Shown here one piece after another: positions 1-12,568 of a stretch of DNA of 64,000 nucleotides. This stretch comes from Planctellipticum variicoloris (GTDB lineage Bacteria > Planctomycetota > Planctomycetia > Planctomycetales > Planctomycetaceae): NCBI RefSeq assembly GCF_030622045.1, contig NZ_CP130886.1:3795557-3859556 (forward strand), read 5' to 3'. The position numbers and the translations under genes were made by a program. Numbering within the stretch: the stretch's first letter is position 1; every line of letters begins with the position of its first letter. Below the pieces are notes generated by a model, which ran no database searches, was not told the origin of the DNA, and worked only from the letters and a program-made list of their open reading frames with translations.

Positions 1-2
1 AT

Positions 3-1382
3 GCCCCGCAATATCGGGAGTACGCCCAGGAATCGTTTGCCGATCCCGGAACCGCGCTCTTCTTCCTTTGCGTGGGCGACCCTGCCGCCACGTATGAGGT
101 CGTGCTTGAGGGGCGAGGAACGCGCGTCACCCCCCGTTTCGCGGCCCAGACGGAGGTGCACTCAAGTTTGACGAGTGACTGCGTGACCGAAGACTTCCCG
201 TCCTCGCAGCGAGAGCCGGAAGATTTCACAACGGTCATCGCGCAAGTCGGCCGTGGCGCCCCCCTGCCGACGTCGGTCCGTTCCAACGAAGATCGGCCGT
301 TCCGGTTGACCCGACGTTTCTCGTTCCCGAAGGCTGGCAGCCGCAGTTCGCTCGCTGCCGAGGAGCTGCTGGAATCGGATCTGCTGGCGGAGAATCCGCA
401 CATTCGAGTCTATGTCGAACGCGGGACGACTCTGGAGGCTTCTTTTGACGGATTTCTCGAAACCGTCTGCGAGCTGGCCGGCGCGGTTGTCACTGGCAGC
501 GACGCCCTCGGCGGCCAGTGCCGCGATGTCGACGCCGACGGCAAGCTGAGCATCGTACTGACGTCCCGACTCTCAGAATTCGGCGGTCGTGGAGGGCGTC
601 TGGATGGCTGCGTCCGCTGGGAGGATTTCCAGGACTTCGCCCCGCGATCCGTCGGCAACGCGGCGGATGTGATTTTTCTGAATCCGGAAGTCCCCGATCG
701 GGCGCAACTTTTCGCCGTTCTGGCTCACGAGTACGGACATTTGATCGCGTTCACACGACGCGGCATCGGTCTCGATCCGACCGCGGTTCCTGATGAAGAC
801 TGGCTGAACGAGGCACTGGCCCACGTCATTGAGGTTCAACTCTCGGGTCAGGACTCGAATCTCGCAGACCGCATTGATGAATTCCTGCGGCATCCGGAAC
901 AGAGTCCCCTGGTCGTCGCCAGTTCGACTCGTTCCGGACTCTGGCGCGATCCCGGCAGTCGCGGCGCAGGCTACCTCTTTCTGGAATGGCTTGTCAGGCG
1001 GTCACCTGAAGAGCGGCTGGCGCGACTGCTGCGTGGACCGGAACGGGGAACGCAGCTCGTCGAAGCCGTTTCCGGAACCGCTTTTGGCGAGACCTGGTCC
1101 GCCTGGGCGGCACACCTCTGGTCGCAGGGAATTCCCCAGCGTCGGGAAGGAACTGCGCGGCGCTATCCCGCCGCCGTTGACGTCGAATTGAGTCGACATC
1201 CGCTTCGGATTGCCGTCAGAGGCATGTCCCTCTGCTACCTGTCTGCCGCCACGCACCTTCCCGGCGGAACGATTGCCGTCACGCTCCCAGCCGACGCAAT
1301 CTGGCTGGAAGGATGGGCACAGCGTGATCGCGTTGTCGGCGCGCCGCTCGCGTCTGACCATCGCGATCCGCAGTACCGGTGA
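3..1382 (+). CDS. HExxH metalloprotease-like protein, 5' end outside window
   Basis: The reading frame is open to the first bases of the window, so the true start lies upstream; a GTG at 72 is in frame but is not needed as a start. The visible 460 residues contain a zinc-protease signature HEYGH (bases 726-740), followed about 25 residues later by DWLNEALAH, where the Glu fits the third ligand of a gluzincin. This arrangement resembles hyicolysin-like M30 peptidases and related secreted bacterial proteases. A DADG segment precedes the catalytic region and may bind calcium, which is inference. The substrate is unknown. The gene is convergent with the next one, and only about 50 bases separate them. 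The family assignment is tentative, but the zinc motif makes a peptidase fold likely. Confidence 0.7.
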   Translation, partial: APQYREYAQESFADPGTALFFLCVGDPAATYEVVLEGRGTRVTPRFAAQTEVHSSLTSDCVTEDFPSSQREPEDFTTVIAQVGRGAPLPTSVRSNEDRPFRLTRRFSFPKAGSRSSLAAEELLESDLLAENPHIRVYVERGTTLEASFDGFLETVCELAGAVVTGSDALGGQCRDVDADGKLSIVLTSRLSEFGGRGGRLDGCVRWEDFQDFAPRSVGNAADVIFLNPEVPDRAQLFAVLAHEYGHLIAFTRRGIGLDPTAVPDEDWLNEALAHVIEVQLSGQDSNLADRIDEFLRHPEQSPLVVASSTRSGLWRDPGSRGAGYLFLEWLVRRSPEERLARLLRGPERGTQLVEAVSGTAFGETWSAWAAHLWSQGIPQRREGTARRYPAAVDVELSRHPLRIAVRGMSLCYLSAATHLPGGTIAVTLPADAIWLEGWAQRDRVVGAPLASDHRDPQYR

Positions 1383-1433
1383 AACGATCCGCGGCCCCGC
1401 ACCAGAACCCAGGAGCGACGCGGAGCTCTGCAG

Positions 1434-1931
1434 CTACTGGTTGTCGGTCTTCGCCGTGGGCGCCACGACGCCCGTCAGAACCAGGCGCAGAGCCTGCAGC
1501 TTCTGCAGTCGCGAAATCGGATAAATCCGCACGACTTTACTCTTGTAGGTCAGACGCCCCTCCGGATCAAACGCCAGGAACTCCTTCAGTTCGTCGTTTG
1601 CGTCGCCCGCGTAGAGCGCCGCAAATGTTTCGGGATCGACCCCGCGCCCCGATTCCAGATCGTCCACGACATTCAAACCACCGCAGAGGATGGCGTAGGC
1701 ATTCACCGACTTGGTGGCGGGCACGAGCCGATTTTCGTCTTTCAGGGCCTGCGCGGCCGCGGCCAGCGCTTCCTGGACGCCCACGATTTTCTTTTTGGTC
1801 TCATCCGAGAGTTCCGAGACCTGGTTGTCCTGTGCGGCCAGTTCTCCGGGGCGGCCAATCTGCCACGCCCCCAGAGCATATCCGCTCCCGACCAGGACCG
1901 TCGCCAACGCCGCTCGCTGCAGCCAACGCAT
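1434..1931 (-). CDS. Small secreted or membrane-anchored hypothetical protein
   Basis: This 165-residue protein opens with MRWLQRAALATVLVGSGYA, a basic start followed by a hydrophobic stretch, so it is a signal peptide or N-terminal anchor. The remainder is soluble and partly helical (about residues 40-75), and I do not recognise the family. The ATG at 1931 was chosen because GAGGAG lies about 8 bases upstream and the signal sequence starts there. A longer frame begins at 2129, where its ATG overlaps the stop of the Hpt gene, but the extra N-terminus looks like translated spacer. Its function is unknown. Confidence 0.6.
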   Translation of the reverse strand: MRWLQRAALATVLVGSGYALGAWQIGRPGELAAQDNQVSELSDETKKKIVGVQEALAAAAQALKDENRLVPATKSVNAYAILCGGLNVVDDLESGRGVDPETFAALYAGDANDELKEFLAFDPEGRLTYKSKVVRIYPISRLQKLQALRLVLTGVVAPTAKTDNQ

Positions 1932-2128
1932 CGCTCGAACTCCTCGCGGTCTCGGAAGCCCGCAGTCTGAAGACAGACGTGTAGAAAGGCTCTGAACAGG
2001 GCTCGCCGAACCGCCAGTCTTCCACGGTTCAGAAAGTCGCTCCCTATGCTCTCGCACGTGGGTACGGTTTGCAAGGCATGAATTTGCCGGGGCGGTGCGG
2101 AAATCAGGGAGCGACAGCGAATTCGTCA

Positions 2129-2452
2129 TCAGGCGCGCATGCGCGCCTGATAGTGACGAAGAGACTCGACCAGTTCGGCCAGAACCACGGGAGACGGCAG
2201 AGGCCGCCCGGCTTCCGCCTCGATCCTTGCAGCCAGTTGCGTGAGGCCCGGGTAGCCGTAACCCCCGCCAGCCCCCTTCAATTGATGTGCGAATTGCGCC
2301 AGTTGCTGGAAATCCGCAGATTTCAGAACGCGATCCAGTTGATTCAGTCGCTCCGGAAGTTCGCGCAGAAACGTCTCAACCACCTCGGCGAAGAGTTCCG
2401 GATCACCAAGCTCCGAATGCACCAGATCGGACGAACGATCATCGCCGTTCAT
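2129..2452 (-). CDS. Stand-alone Hpt phosphotransfer protein
   Basis: The product is 107 residues, about the size of a single histidine-phosphotransfer domain. The core motif FAHQLKGAGGGYGY carries the phosphorylatable His in the HxLKG pattern typical of Hpt modules, and amphipathic helices lie on both sides. Such proteins relay phosphate from a hybrid sensor kinase to a response regulator in the cytoplasm. No kinase or regulator gene is adjacent, so the partners are encoded elsewhere. The ATG at 2452 gives a normal-length Hpt; a frame extending to 2713 adds unlikely basic sequence. An 18-bp perfect palindrome lies over the stop codon. Confidence 0.85.
   Translation of the reverse strand: MNGDDRSSDLVHSELGDPELFAEVVETFLRELPERLNQLDRVLKSADFQQLAQFAHQLKGAGGGYGYPGLTQLAARIEAEAGRPLPSPVVLAELVESLRHYQARMRA
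2131..2148. repeat. 18-bp perfect palindrome over the Hpt stop codon
   Basis: The sequence AGGCGCGCATGCGCGCCT equals its own reverse complement and covers the last codons of the Hpt gene. It could form a short stem in mRNA or be a protein-binding site. No T-run follows, so it is not a standard terminator. Confidence 0.5.
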
Positions 2453-2582
2453 GAATCGAATGCCCGTCGTGGTAAAAAGCGCGACGGAGGATCTGCGTCC
2501 GAGGGGTCCCGGGGTCCGCCGACACTCTGCTTTGACGAGAACACCGACGAGTCGGAATTGCCGGAGGACCGGAAAACCCGAT

Positions 2583-2780
2583 TCAGGCCGCCTGTTCGTG
2601 GGGAGACTTCTGCGAGTTCCGTTCGGCAACGCCGGGACTGGCGTCGGTCTCCGACGCCAGCCGTCGGGTCCTCCCGCCCAGTTCCGCGCTGACATACATG
2701 ACCGCCGTGGCAATGCCGACCGTGAGCAGGCAGGTCAGCAGAACCGACGGATTATTTCCGCCCAGCCAGTCGGTAGGCAT
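2583..2780 (-). CDS. Small single-pass membrane protein, hypothetical
   Basis: This 65-residue frame starts MPTDWLGGNNPSVLLTCL and has one convincing transmembrane segment at about residues 13-33, followed by a basic then polar tail. The positive charges after the helix predict a cytoplasmic C-terminus. It lies upstream of the Hpt gene on the same strand, 130 bases away. No strong ribosome-binding site is visible and no family is recognised. It could be a genuine micro-membrane protein or a chance frame. Confidence 0.45.
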   Translation of the reverse strand: MPTDWLGGNNPSVLLTCLLTVGIATAVMYVSAELGGRTRRLASETDASPGVAERNSQKSPHEQAA

Positions 2781-3162
2781 GATCGTTTGTCCGAGAGGTC
2801 GGTGAAGAGGATGACGGGTCAGGTCTTGGTTCCGTCCGACCAACCCCACCCTGTAGAGGTCGGACGCAAACCCGTTCGGGCGAGAGTCCGGCGAAATCTG
2901 CAAAGTGGTTTTCTGCGATTCCCTGGCCAGAACTGCGATCAGCGGAACCGGATGACTTGATACGGCTGTAGCGAGTTTGTCGATTGCGATGCGGAGACGC
3001 GCTCGAAGCGATCAGCCGCCGGCGTCTGAAAGTCGCATCAAGGCGGACTTGTGGGTTTTGAGGCGGTCAGTCAGACTCTGACCATTGCTGCGAACGGCGC
3101 TGTCGGCCCCCGCGGGTCGCGACAGCCGCCACACTGGCCCAGATTCTGATGGACGACGCACC
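2781..3162. other. Intergenic region, no gene seen
   Basis: This stretch separates the minus-strand small membrane gene from the plus-strand TlpA-like gene, so it probably carries divergent promoters. I see no convincing coding sequence, RNA gene or repeat. Short frames here lack a family signature or a ribosome-binding site. Confidence 0.5.
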
Positions 3163-4500
3163 ATGCACGCGGTCTTCGCGATCATTGTCGGATGGCAAAC
3201 ACTCCTGGCGGCCGCGCTTCCCGATGGCGCCCAGCTCTCGTATTCCGGGACCTTGACGAAAGTCGAACGAGACAAAAGTGCGCCTATGAAGTCATTCCAG
3301 GTCATCGGACTCGTCATCGGCGAAGCGGGCAACCAGTCGCTTCTTTACCAGGTTGATGAGCGGGGCGGCGGCGGCGGTTGGGCGTGGCCCGAGCGCTTCG
3401 GCAACCTGCCGCTCAGCCAGTCGGGTTCTCAGGCCGCGATCCAGATCCTTCACACGCACGAAGGAACGCCGAACGCGATCCCGGTCCGGCGGCCCGTGTT
3501 CGAGTTCCCGGAGCGACTGAAAACTGATGAAAACTGGACGGACGGCCAACTGGAATATGTCGTCGGCCGGCAGCGAAAGCTGCAGGGGCGCGACTGCTGG
3601 CCGATCGAGGTCGCTTCGGCGAACGGCCGGCACCAGTCGCTCAACGTCGATGCCGGTTCGGGAGTGATTGTCACGGCCGAACAACGGGTCTTCATGGGTC
3701 GCGGCGAAGAATTTCAGTTGCGTCTGGAACTGACCGGAGAGCAGGTTCTGACGGGGGATTCGCTGTCCGGCAGCCGGGCTGCGGGACTGCAGCTCGTGGC
3801 GCTTCAAACGTCGCTTGCCAGAAAGCCGGATCCGCGGAACACCGAGCTCCTTCCCGATCAGCTCGGGAAAGTCCGGGAACAGCTCCCCGCGTTGCAACAG
3901 GCGGCCAGCGGAACGGTCTGGTCCCGGCTCGTGGAAACGATCACCCGCGACGTGCAGCAGCAGGGGCGGAAGCAGGAGGGGCTCGCCGGGCTTGAGAAGA
4001 AGTTCGTCGGACAGGAAGTCCGCTGGTCCGATCTGGCGCTGCTCTCGGGCAAGACGCTGCCGGCTGACGAGCTGAAAGGCAAAGTCGTCGTGCTGCAGCT
4101 CTGGGAGTACAACGGAGACCAGTTGCTGGAACCGTACGGCCAGGTCGGTTATCTCGACTTCCTGTCCCACCAGCAAAAGAAGCGGGGCGTCCGGGTGGTC
4201 GGCGTCGCCGTCGATATCAAAGGGGACAAAGCCGCCGCCGCAAAGCGATCCGCCCGCAAACTGAAGGAATTCATGAACTTGAGTTATGACATCGCGGTCG
4301 ACGACGGCACGCTGCTGGAGCTGCTCGGAGATCCGCGCAGCCTGGGCGCCGCCCTGCCCCTCTGGATCGTCGTCGACGGAACGGGACACATCACCCACTA
4401 CAAGGTCGGGTTATACGACCTCAAGCCGGACGAGGGACTGCGTCAGCTCGACGAGGCCGTTCTGGAGGCCCTGCGGTCGCGCGCGCCGGCCGTCAAATAG
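3163..4500 (+). CDS. Secreted protein with a cysteine-free thioredoxin/TlpA-like domain
   Basis: The 445-residue protein begins with MHAVFAIIVGWQTLLAAALP, an export signal. A long unassigned region (about 20-285) is followed by a C-terminal thioredoxin-fold domain of the TlpA/AhpC-TSA type (about 290-440). This shows KGKVVVLQLWEY, a VVGVAVD strand, and LPLWIVVDGTGHI, which matches the cis-Pro strand region. The usual WCxxC active site is replaced by LWEYNGD, and I see no Cys in the domain, so thiol chemistry is not expected. The role may be binding or structural in the periplasm. The ATG at 3163 was preferred to an upstream GC-rich extension because it starts the signal peptide. Decayed low-complexity spacer follows the gene. 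Confidence 0.7.
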   Translation: MHAVFAIIVGWQTLLAAALPDGAQLSYSGTLTKVERDKSAPMKSFQVIGLVIGEAGNQSLLYQVDERGGGGGWAWPERFGNLPLSQSGSQAAIQILHTHEGTPNAIPVRRPVFEFPERLKTDENWTDGQLEYVVGRQRKLQGRDCWPIEVASANGRHQSLNVDAGSGVIVTAEQRVFMGRGEEFQLRLELTGEQVLTGDSLSGSRAAGLQLVALQTSLARKPDPRNTELLPDQLGKVREQLPALQQAASGTVWSRLVETITRDVQQQGRKQEGLAGLEKKFVGQEVRWSDLALLSGKTLPADELKGKVVVLQLWEYNGDQLLEPYGQVGYLDFLSHQQKKRGVRVVGVAVDIKGDKAAAAKRSARKLKEFMNLSYDIAVDDGTLLELLGDPRSLGAALPLWIVVDGTGHITHYKVGLYDLKPDEGLRQLDEAVLEALRSRAPAVK

Positions 4501-4793
4501 CGGCGGCTGAAGACGTAAAATTTCTCTCAGAAACGCAGAGGGAATAGAGGCCGTAGAGAAGACGAAGCAGAGAATGTCGAATGACGAAGGCGGAATGTCG
4601 AAATGAAGGCGTTCGAGCGAGCTGAGACGTCGTTTGACGCCATGCGGCGGCGGCAGACGAGCCTGCGACAAAGCACTTCGAAGCGGTCGACAGCGCGATG
4701 CTTTCCCCGGTTTTGAGCTTTAGTGCTCGAGATTTCTTTCGGATTTCGTGCTTCGGATTTCGATTGTTTTCGCCGGGTCCGGCTCAGCCAGAC
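4501..4793. repeat. Intergenic low-complexity spacer with decayed short repeats
   Basis: This 293-base gap lies between two convergent genes. It holds imperfect reiterations, including GAATGTCGAATGACGAAGG followed by GGAATGTCGAAATGAAGG (around 4573-4610) and TTTCGGATTTCGTGCTTCGG (around 4736-4756). Similar spacers occur between genes in many planctomycete and related genomes, as far as I recall. No gene or structured RNA is apparent. Confidence 0.5.
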
Positions 4794-5273
4794 TCACGAC
4801 CGGGTCAGCAGCACGATCGCGTCGGCGTCGATCGCTTCCTGGCGACCGATGGGACCGACGCGCTCGCCGGTCTTCGCCTTCACGTTAATCCGGTCCTCGG
4901 CGATCTCCAGCAGTTCCGCCAGCCGGGAACGGATGGCCGGCTTCAGCGGCGAGAGCTTCGGACGCTCAGCGTGGAGGGTGCAGTCCAGATTTCCAATCTC
5001 CCAGCCGCGGCTGCGGACCTCCCGCGTGGCTGCCTGAACAAAGATCACGGAGTCCGCCCCCTGCCAGCGGGGATCGGTATTGGGAAACCATTCCCCGATG
5101 TCCCCCAGGCCCAGCGCACCGAGCAGCGCGTCGGTCACGGCATGGAGCAGCACGTCGGCGTCGCTGTGTCCGTCCAGTCCCAGTTCGTGCTCGATTCGCA
5201 CGCCCCCGAGAATCAGCGGTCGGCCCGGACAGAGCCGATGGCGATCGTGTCCGAGCCCGACGCGAACTTCCAT
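4794..5273 (-). CDS. ispF: 2-C-methyl-D-erythritol 2,4-cyclodiphosphate synthase
   Basis: This is the fifth enzyme of the MEP isoprenoid pathway. It cyclises the CDP-methylerythritol phosphate intermediate to the 2,4-cyclodiphosphate in the cytoplasm. At 159 residues it has the normal family length. The metal-binding signature GHDRHRL (residues 8-14) supplies the Asp and His ligands, GHSDADVLLHAVTDALLGA (about 35-53) supplies the third His and the family signature, and the C-terminal part carries VKAKTGERVGPIGR, the nucleotide and dimer region. The start ATG begins MEVRVGLGHD, typical for the family. No other MEP gene is adjacent. It is transcribed divergently from bamA. Confidence 0.97.
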   Translation of the reverse strand: MEVRVGLGHDRHRLCPGRPLILGGVRIEHELGLDGHSDADVLLHAVTDALLGALGLGDIGEWFPNTDPRWQGADSVIFVQAATREVRSRGWEIGNLDCTLHAERPKLSPLKPAIRSRLAELLEIAEDRINVKAKTGERVGPIGRQEAIDADAIVLLTRS

Positions 5274-5583
5274 TGCGATGCGCTTTCGTCACCAAAGAAT
5301 TGGGGGCCTGATCGTTCGGGCGCGAATCTTACCGGGAGGGCTCAGGGGCAACAATTGCAGAGCCGGCCGCGCCCGACGTATCCGGCCGGCGTGAAATGTC
5401 GGAAAACGTCTCCGGGAAACAGTTTTCTCGAATTGCCCGGCGGTTTTCGTCTTGTTCGGGGATTACGAATCGCATATCTGTACCCGCCCCGTCGCCAACC
5501 TGCTCCGGCAGCGCGGCTCGGACTCCCGTCTTCACGCCTTGTCCCTGGCGAGCATGGATGCCCGCCCCGTGAAAGTGGACTGC
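5274..5583. other. Divergent intergenic region between ispF and bamA
   Basis: About 310 bases separate two oppositely directed genes. Promoters for both should lie here, but no clear -35/-10 pair is identifiable by eye. The right part could be N-terminal coding sequence if bamA starts at 5452 or 5554. Confidence 0.4.
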
Positions 5584-8406
<2,823 letters not shown>

Positions 8407-8432
8407 TCGGCCGCTAAGCGGGGAGTTCTGGG

Positions 8433-9056
8433 TTGATCACGCGGATCACGGGGAAGCTGGAGCGGTTGAACGAGACTGAGGCGTGGGTGGCGGCGGGGCC
8501 GTTCGTCTACGAAGTTTACGTTCCCGAGTTCGTCCGTCGGCACTTGCAGGGCGAAGTCGGTTCGACCGTCACTCTGCGGACCATCGAGTACATCGAGGGG
8601 AATCCGCAGCAGGGGCGGCTGACCCCCCGGATGATCGGATTTCTCTCCGATGCGGAGGTGGAGTTTTTCGACGCGATCGGGTCCGTGGACGGCATGGGGG
8701 TCAAGAAGACGCTGCGGGCGATGGTCCGTCCCGTGCGGGAGATCGCGGAAGCGATCGAGGAACAGAATATCAAGGAACTGAGCCTGCTGCCGGGCATCGG
8801 CCCCGCGATGGCCGAACGGATCGTGGCCAAGCTCCGCCGGAAGATGGCGAAGTTCGCCCTGATGATCGCCCGCGATTTTCCATCGGCCCCCTCTTCCGAA
8901 CGGACAGTTCTGAGCGATGCCTTCGAGGCGCTGATCAGCCTGGGGTATACGGCTCCGGAAGCTCGCCAGAAAATCGACGCGGTTGCGGGCACGAAGCAGA
9001 AGTTCAAGACGGTCGAAGACGTGATTCTGGCGATCTATCAGCTTGGGCGGGATTGA
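8433..9056 (+). CDS. ruvA: Holliday junction branch-migration protein RuvA
   Basis: RuvA binds four-way DNA junctions and loads the RuvB motor during recombination repair. The 207-residue product has the three expected parts. The N-terminal OB domain starts [13 protein letters not shown] helix-hairpin-helix region contains [17 protein letters not shown] (about 129-145). A C-terminal domain III contains [18 protein letters not shown], which contacts RuvB. The start is TTG at 8433, preceded by GGGGAG at a good distance; no ATG gives the conserved N-terminus. ruvB and ruvC are not adjacent. Its placement just after bamA suggests co-transcription. Confidence 0.96.
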   Translation: MITRITGKLERLNETEAWVAAGPFVYEVYVPEFVRRHLQGEVGSTVTLRTIEYIEGNPQQGRLTPRMIGFLSDAEVEFFDAIGSVDGMGVKKTLRAMVRPVREIAEAIEEQNIKELSLLPGIGPAMAERIVAKLRRKMAKFALMIARDFPSAPSSERTVLSDAFEALISLGYTAPEARQKIDAVAGTKQKFKTVEDVILAIYQLGRD

Positions 9057-9086
9057 GACGGGCTTGGCAATGTGGATGCAAAGCTC

Positions 9087-9128
9087 CAAGTTCCAAACAC
9101 CAAGTTCCAAACACCAAGTTCCAAACAC
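9087..9128. repeat. Three tandem copies of a 14-bp unit
   Basis: The unit CAAGTTCCAAACAC occurs three times without mismatch, followed by CAAACAC as a partial fourth copy. It lies between convergent ruvA and thpR. Low-complexity spacers of this kind are familiar from planctomycete and verrucomicrobial genomes; no function is known to me. Confidence 0.9.
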
Positions 9129-9169
9129 CAAACACAAGAGCACATGCCGGGCGGTGGGTGGAACCGGCC

Positions 9170-9733
9170 CTACGAGAGCTGCAGCATGGCGCTGGCAATG
9201 GTGGTGTAGACCGGTCCGTCCGGTGTCAGAGTTGATTCGACAAGTTCCAGTTCGCGGACCTCGATCTCTCCAAAATGCGTCATCGCCGTGCGCTGCAGCA
9301 GCGTGTCGAGTTCATCGGGCGGGCGGTGCTTCACATAAGCCAGCGTCAGATGGGGCTGCCAGGTTCTGGTTTCGCGGGCAAAACCGAGCAAATCGCAGCC
9401 GGTCTCCAGCTCGGCGACGAGACCGTCCAGCGCGTCGCGAGGCTCGACGCCGGCCCAGACGACTTTTGGTCGGCGGGGATGGGGAAAGACGCCGGTTCCC
9501 GCAATCCGCAGAGAGACTGGCCGGGTTGCGGCAGCAATCTGCCCCAGCAGTTCAACGACCCGGTCGGCCTGCTCAGTGGTCGTGTCTCCCAGAAACTTCA
9601 GAGTCAGGTGCCAGTTCTTCGACGGGACGACGCGCAGCGCCGTGCCCATTCCGCGGAGCTCTTCGGCTACGTGATGCAGTCGCGGGAGGGGGGGGACGCG
9701 GACGGCGACAAACATGCGTCTGGCAATTCCCAT
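9170..9733 (-). CDS. thpR: RNA 2',3'-cyclic phosphodiesterase (2'-5' RNA ligase family)
   Basis: This 187-residue member of the 2H phosphoesterase superfamily hydrolyses 2',3'-cyclic phosphates on RNA ends and was first described as the LigT 2'-5' ligase. Both catalytic HxT motifs are present: HLTLKFLGDT near residue 44 and HLTLAYVKH near residue 131, at the usual spacing. The N-terminus RRMFVAVRVP is the normal first strand. The start at 9733 is supported by GGGAGAGGAA immediately upstream. The gene lies downstream of acnA but is separated from it by a strong terminator hairpin, so it is probably expressed independently. The physiological substrate in this group is not established. Confidence 0.93.
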   Translation of the reverse strand: MGIARRMFVAVRVPPLPRLHHVAEELRGMGTALRVVPSKNWHLTLKFLGDTTTEQADRVVELLGQIAAATRPVSLRIAGTGVFPHPRRPKVVWAGVEPRDALDGLVAELETGCDLLGFARETRTWQPHLTLAYVKHRPPDELDTLLQRTAMTHFGEIEVRELELVESTLTPDGPVYTTIASAMLQLS

Positions 9734-9755
9734 TTCCCTCTCCCGACGAACGAAA

Positions 9756-9783
9756 GCCCCCGGTCACGACGATGACCGGGGGC
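9756..9783 (-). terminator. Rho-independent terminator downstream of acnA
   Basis: On the minus strand an 11-bp perfect GC-rich stem (GCCCCCGGTCA paired with TGACCGGGGGC) with a 6-base loop is followed by CTTTCGTT. It lies 31 bases past the acnA stop. Confidence 0.85.
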
Positions 9784-9814
9784 CTCAGGAATCACCACAA
9801 AGTGACGCCGGGAC

Positions 9815-12568
9815 TCAGGACTTGCTGAGCTGGCGGAGCACCGTGTGCAGAATGCCGCCGTTACGGTAGTACTCGACTTCCACCGGCGTATCGATCCGGC
9901 AGGTGGCGACGAAGTGGACCGGGGTGCCGTCGGGTTTGGTCCCCGACACCTCGATGGCCTGCAGCGGCTTGAGGGTATCGTCGAGCAGGATTTCGAAGGT
10001 CTCGGTGCCGTCCAGCCCCAGCGATTCGCGGTTCTCACCCGCGCGGAACTGCAGCGGCAGCACGCCCATGCCGACCAGGTTCGAGCGGTGGATCCGTTCG
10101 AACGAGACCGCGATCACGGCTTTGACCCCCAGCAGGTACGTCCCCTTCGCAGCCCAGTCGCGAGAAGACCCGGTGCCGTACTCGCTGCCTGCCAGAACCA
10201 CCAGCGGCGTGCCGACGGCCTTGTACTTCATGGCGGCGTCGTAAACCGACATCTGCTCGCCGGTCGGGAGGAATTTCGAAACGCCCCCTTCGACCCCCGG
10301 CACGAGCAGGTTTTTGATGCGGATGTTGGCGAATGTGCCGCGGGTCATCACCCGGTCGTCGCCGCGGCGGGCGCCGTAGCTGTTGAAGTCGAGCGGCCTG
10401 ACGCCGTGCTCCTGCAGATAGGTCCCGGCCGGAGCCGAGGCCTTGATCGCCCCCGCCGGGCTGATGTGGTCGGTCGTCACCGAGTCACCCAGCGAAAGGA
10501 GGCAGCGAGCGCCCGAGATCGAACGGATCGGCTGAGGCTTCTCGGGCATGTTCTGAAAGAACGGCGGCTCATGCACGTAGGTGCTGGCGTCGTCCCACTG
10601 GTACAGATCGCCGGTCGCGCCGGTGATTTTCTGCCATTCCACCGGCCCCTGGGTGGCGTGACCGTACTGCGTCGTGAACATCTCCGGCACGATCGACTTG
10701 GCAATCGTACTTTCAATCTCCTGCGACGTCGGCCAGATGTCTTTGAGATAGACGTCGTTCCCGTCGCTGCCCTTGCCCAGCGGCTCGGTGGTCAGGTCGA
10801 TGTCGGTGGTGCCGGCAATCGCGTAGGCCACTACGAGAGGCGGGCTGGCCAGATAGTTGGCACGCACGTCCGGGTTGATCCGGCCTTCGAAGTTCCGGTT
10901 GCCGGACAGGACTGCCGCGGCGACGAGGTTGCCTTCGCGGATGCCGTGGGAAATCTCTTCGGGAAGCGGACCGCTGTTGCCGATGCAGGTCGTGCACCCG
11001 TAGCCGACGGTCTGAAAGCCCAGCTTGTCCAGCGAGGCCGACAGGCCCGACTTGTCCAGGTATTCCGTCACCACGCGGCTGCCGGGGGCCAGGCTCGTCT
11101 TCACCCAGGGCTTGGCGGTCAAGCCTTTCGCCGCGGCGTTGCGCGCCACCAGCCCGGCACACACGAGGACCGAAGGATTGCTGGTGTTCGTGCAGCTCGT
11201 GATCGCAGCGATCACCACCGCGCCATGCTTGAGCGAAAACTCTTTGCCGGCGTACTCGACCGGCACGCCGTCTTCGCCGGGATCCGGAGTGACCGGTTCG
11301 TCCGTCGGTCCTCCTTCCGATGTCATGGAGACCGGCGTCGACCCGTTGCCGGGCGAGGACTTCCCGAAGGTGCTGCTGAGATCCTGGCGCCACTGCGCTT
11401 TCATCCCGGCGAGTGCGATGCGATCCTGGGGACGCTTGGGGCCGGCCAGCGACGGCTCGACGGTCGACATGTCCAGTCCGAGCGTGCTCGTAAACCGGGG
11501 TTCGGGAGAGTCGTCCGTCCGGAACAGCCCCTGCTCTTTGTAGTATTTCTCGACCAGTTCCACTTCGGCGGCGGTCCGTCCGGTTCGCCGCATGAACCGC
11601 AGAGTCTCGTCGTCGACGGGGAAGAAGCCGACGGTCGCCCCGTATTCCGGGGCCATGTTGGCGATCGTCGCCCGGTCCGGCAGCGACATCGTCGACAGGC
11701 CCGGGCCGTAGAATTCGACAAATTTGCCGACCACGCCGTGCTGGCGCAGCATCTGCGTGACGGTCAGCACCAGGTCGGTGGCGGTGGCCCCTTCGGGAAG
11801 CCGGCCGGTCAGCTTGAAGCCGACGACTTCCGGCAGCAGCATGTAAATCGGCTGACCGAGCATGACGGCTTCGGCTTCGATGCCCCCCACGCCCCAGCCT
11901 ACGACCCCCAGGCCGTTGATCATGGTGGTGTGGCTGTCGGTTCCAACGAGGCTGTCCGGATAGGCGACGCCGTCGCGGGTCAGCACTCCCTTGGCGAGGT
12001 ATTCCAGGTTGACCTGGTGGACGATTCCCGTCGCCGGCGGCACGACGCGGAAGTTGGTGAAGGCATCCTGAGCCCAGCGCAGGAGCTGGTATCGCTCGAG
12101 GTTCCGGGTGAATTCCAGGTCGATGTTCTTCTGGTACGAATCGGCCGAACCGAAGCTGTCGACCTGCACGGAGTGATCGATGACCAGATCGCACTGAACC
12201 AGCGGATTGATTTTCTTCGGATCGCCCCCCAGGCGGACCATGGCGCTGCGGAGCGCCGCGAGGTCGACGACGGCGGGGACGCCGGTGAAGTCCTGCAGGA
12301 CCACCCGACCCGGCATGAAGGGGATTTCAACCTGGGCCGGGGCGGCGGCGTTCCAGCCCGCCACCTGTCGCACGTGCTCGGTCGTGACGATAAATTCGTC
12401 GACGTTCCGCAGGCAGGCTTCGAGCAGGACGCGGATCGAGTACGGGAGCGTATCGATTCCCGGAAGGCCGGCATCGGCCAGCTTCGGAAGCCGAAAGATC
12501 TTGTACTCGCCGGCAGAGGTCTTGAGAACGCCCTCCGCGCCGAATGGATTGCTCGCCGCCATTCGCAA
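9815..12568 (-). CDS. acnA: Aconitate hydratase A
   Basis: This tricarboxylic-acid-cycle enzyme interconverts citrate and isocitrate with a [4Fe-4S] cluster, in the cytoplasm. At 917 residues it matches the AcnA/IRP-like class. The cluster cysteines are in [11 protein letters not shown] and in [14 protein letters not shown]. The substrate loop [19 protein letters not shown] and the C-terminal swivel domain with [16 protein letters not shown] are intact. A Pro/Gly-rich insert (about 395-430) sits before the first cysteine motif. The start could be ATG 12568 or the second ATG six bases downstream. It is transcribed divergently from pyrB and ends at a strong terminator. Confidence 0.98.
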   Translation of the reverse strand: MRMAASNPFGAEGVLKTSAGEYKIFRLPKLADAGLPGIDTLPYSIRVLLEACLRNVDEFIVTTEHVRQVAGWNAAAPAQVEIPFMPGRVVLQDFTGVPAVVDLAALRSAMVRLGGDPKKINPLVQCDLVIDHSVQVDSFGSADSYQKNIDLEFTRNLERYQLLRWAQDAFTNFRVVPPATGIVHQVNLEYLAKGVLTRDGVAYPDSLVGTDSHTTMINGLGVVGWGVGGIEAEAVMLGQPIYMLLPEVVGFKLTGRLPEGATATDLVLTVTQMLRQHGVVGKFVEFYGPGLSTMSLPDRATIANMAPEYGATVGFFPVDDETLRFMRRTGRTAAEVELVEKYYKEQGLFRTDDSPEPRFTSTLGLDMSTVEPSLAGPKRPQDRIALAGMKAQWRQDLSSTFGKSSPGNGSTPVSMTSEGGPTDEPVTPDPGEDGVPVEYAGKEFSLKHGAVVIAAITSCTNTSNPSVLVCAGLVARNAAAKGLTAKPWVKTSLAPGSRVVTEYLDKSGLSASLDKLGFQTVGYGCTTCIGNSGPLPEEISHGIREGNLVAAAVLSGNRNFEGRINPDVRANYLASPPLVVAYAIAGTTDIDLTTEPLGKGSDGNDVYLKDIWPTSQEIESTIAKSIVPEMFTTQYGHATQGPVEWQKITGATGDLYQWDDASTYVHEPPFFQNMPEKPQPIRSISGARCLLSLGDSVTTDHISPAGAIKASAPAGTYLQEHGVRPLDFNSYGARRGDDRVMTRGTFANIRIKNLLVPGVEGGVSKFLPTGEQMSVYDAAMKYKAVGTPLVVLAGSEYGTGSSRDWAAKGTYLLGVKAVIAVSFERIHRSNLVGMGVLPLQFRAGENRESLGLDGTETFEILLDDTLKPLQAIEVSGTKPDGTPVHFVATCRIDTPVEVEYYRNGGILHTVLRQLSKS

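Noticed and set aside
9087-9128. CRISPR array
   Set aside because: Units are contiguous 14-mers without unique spacers.
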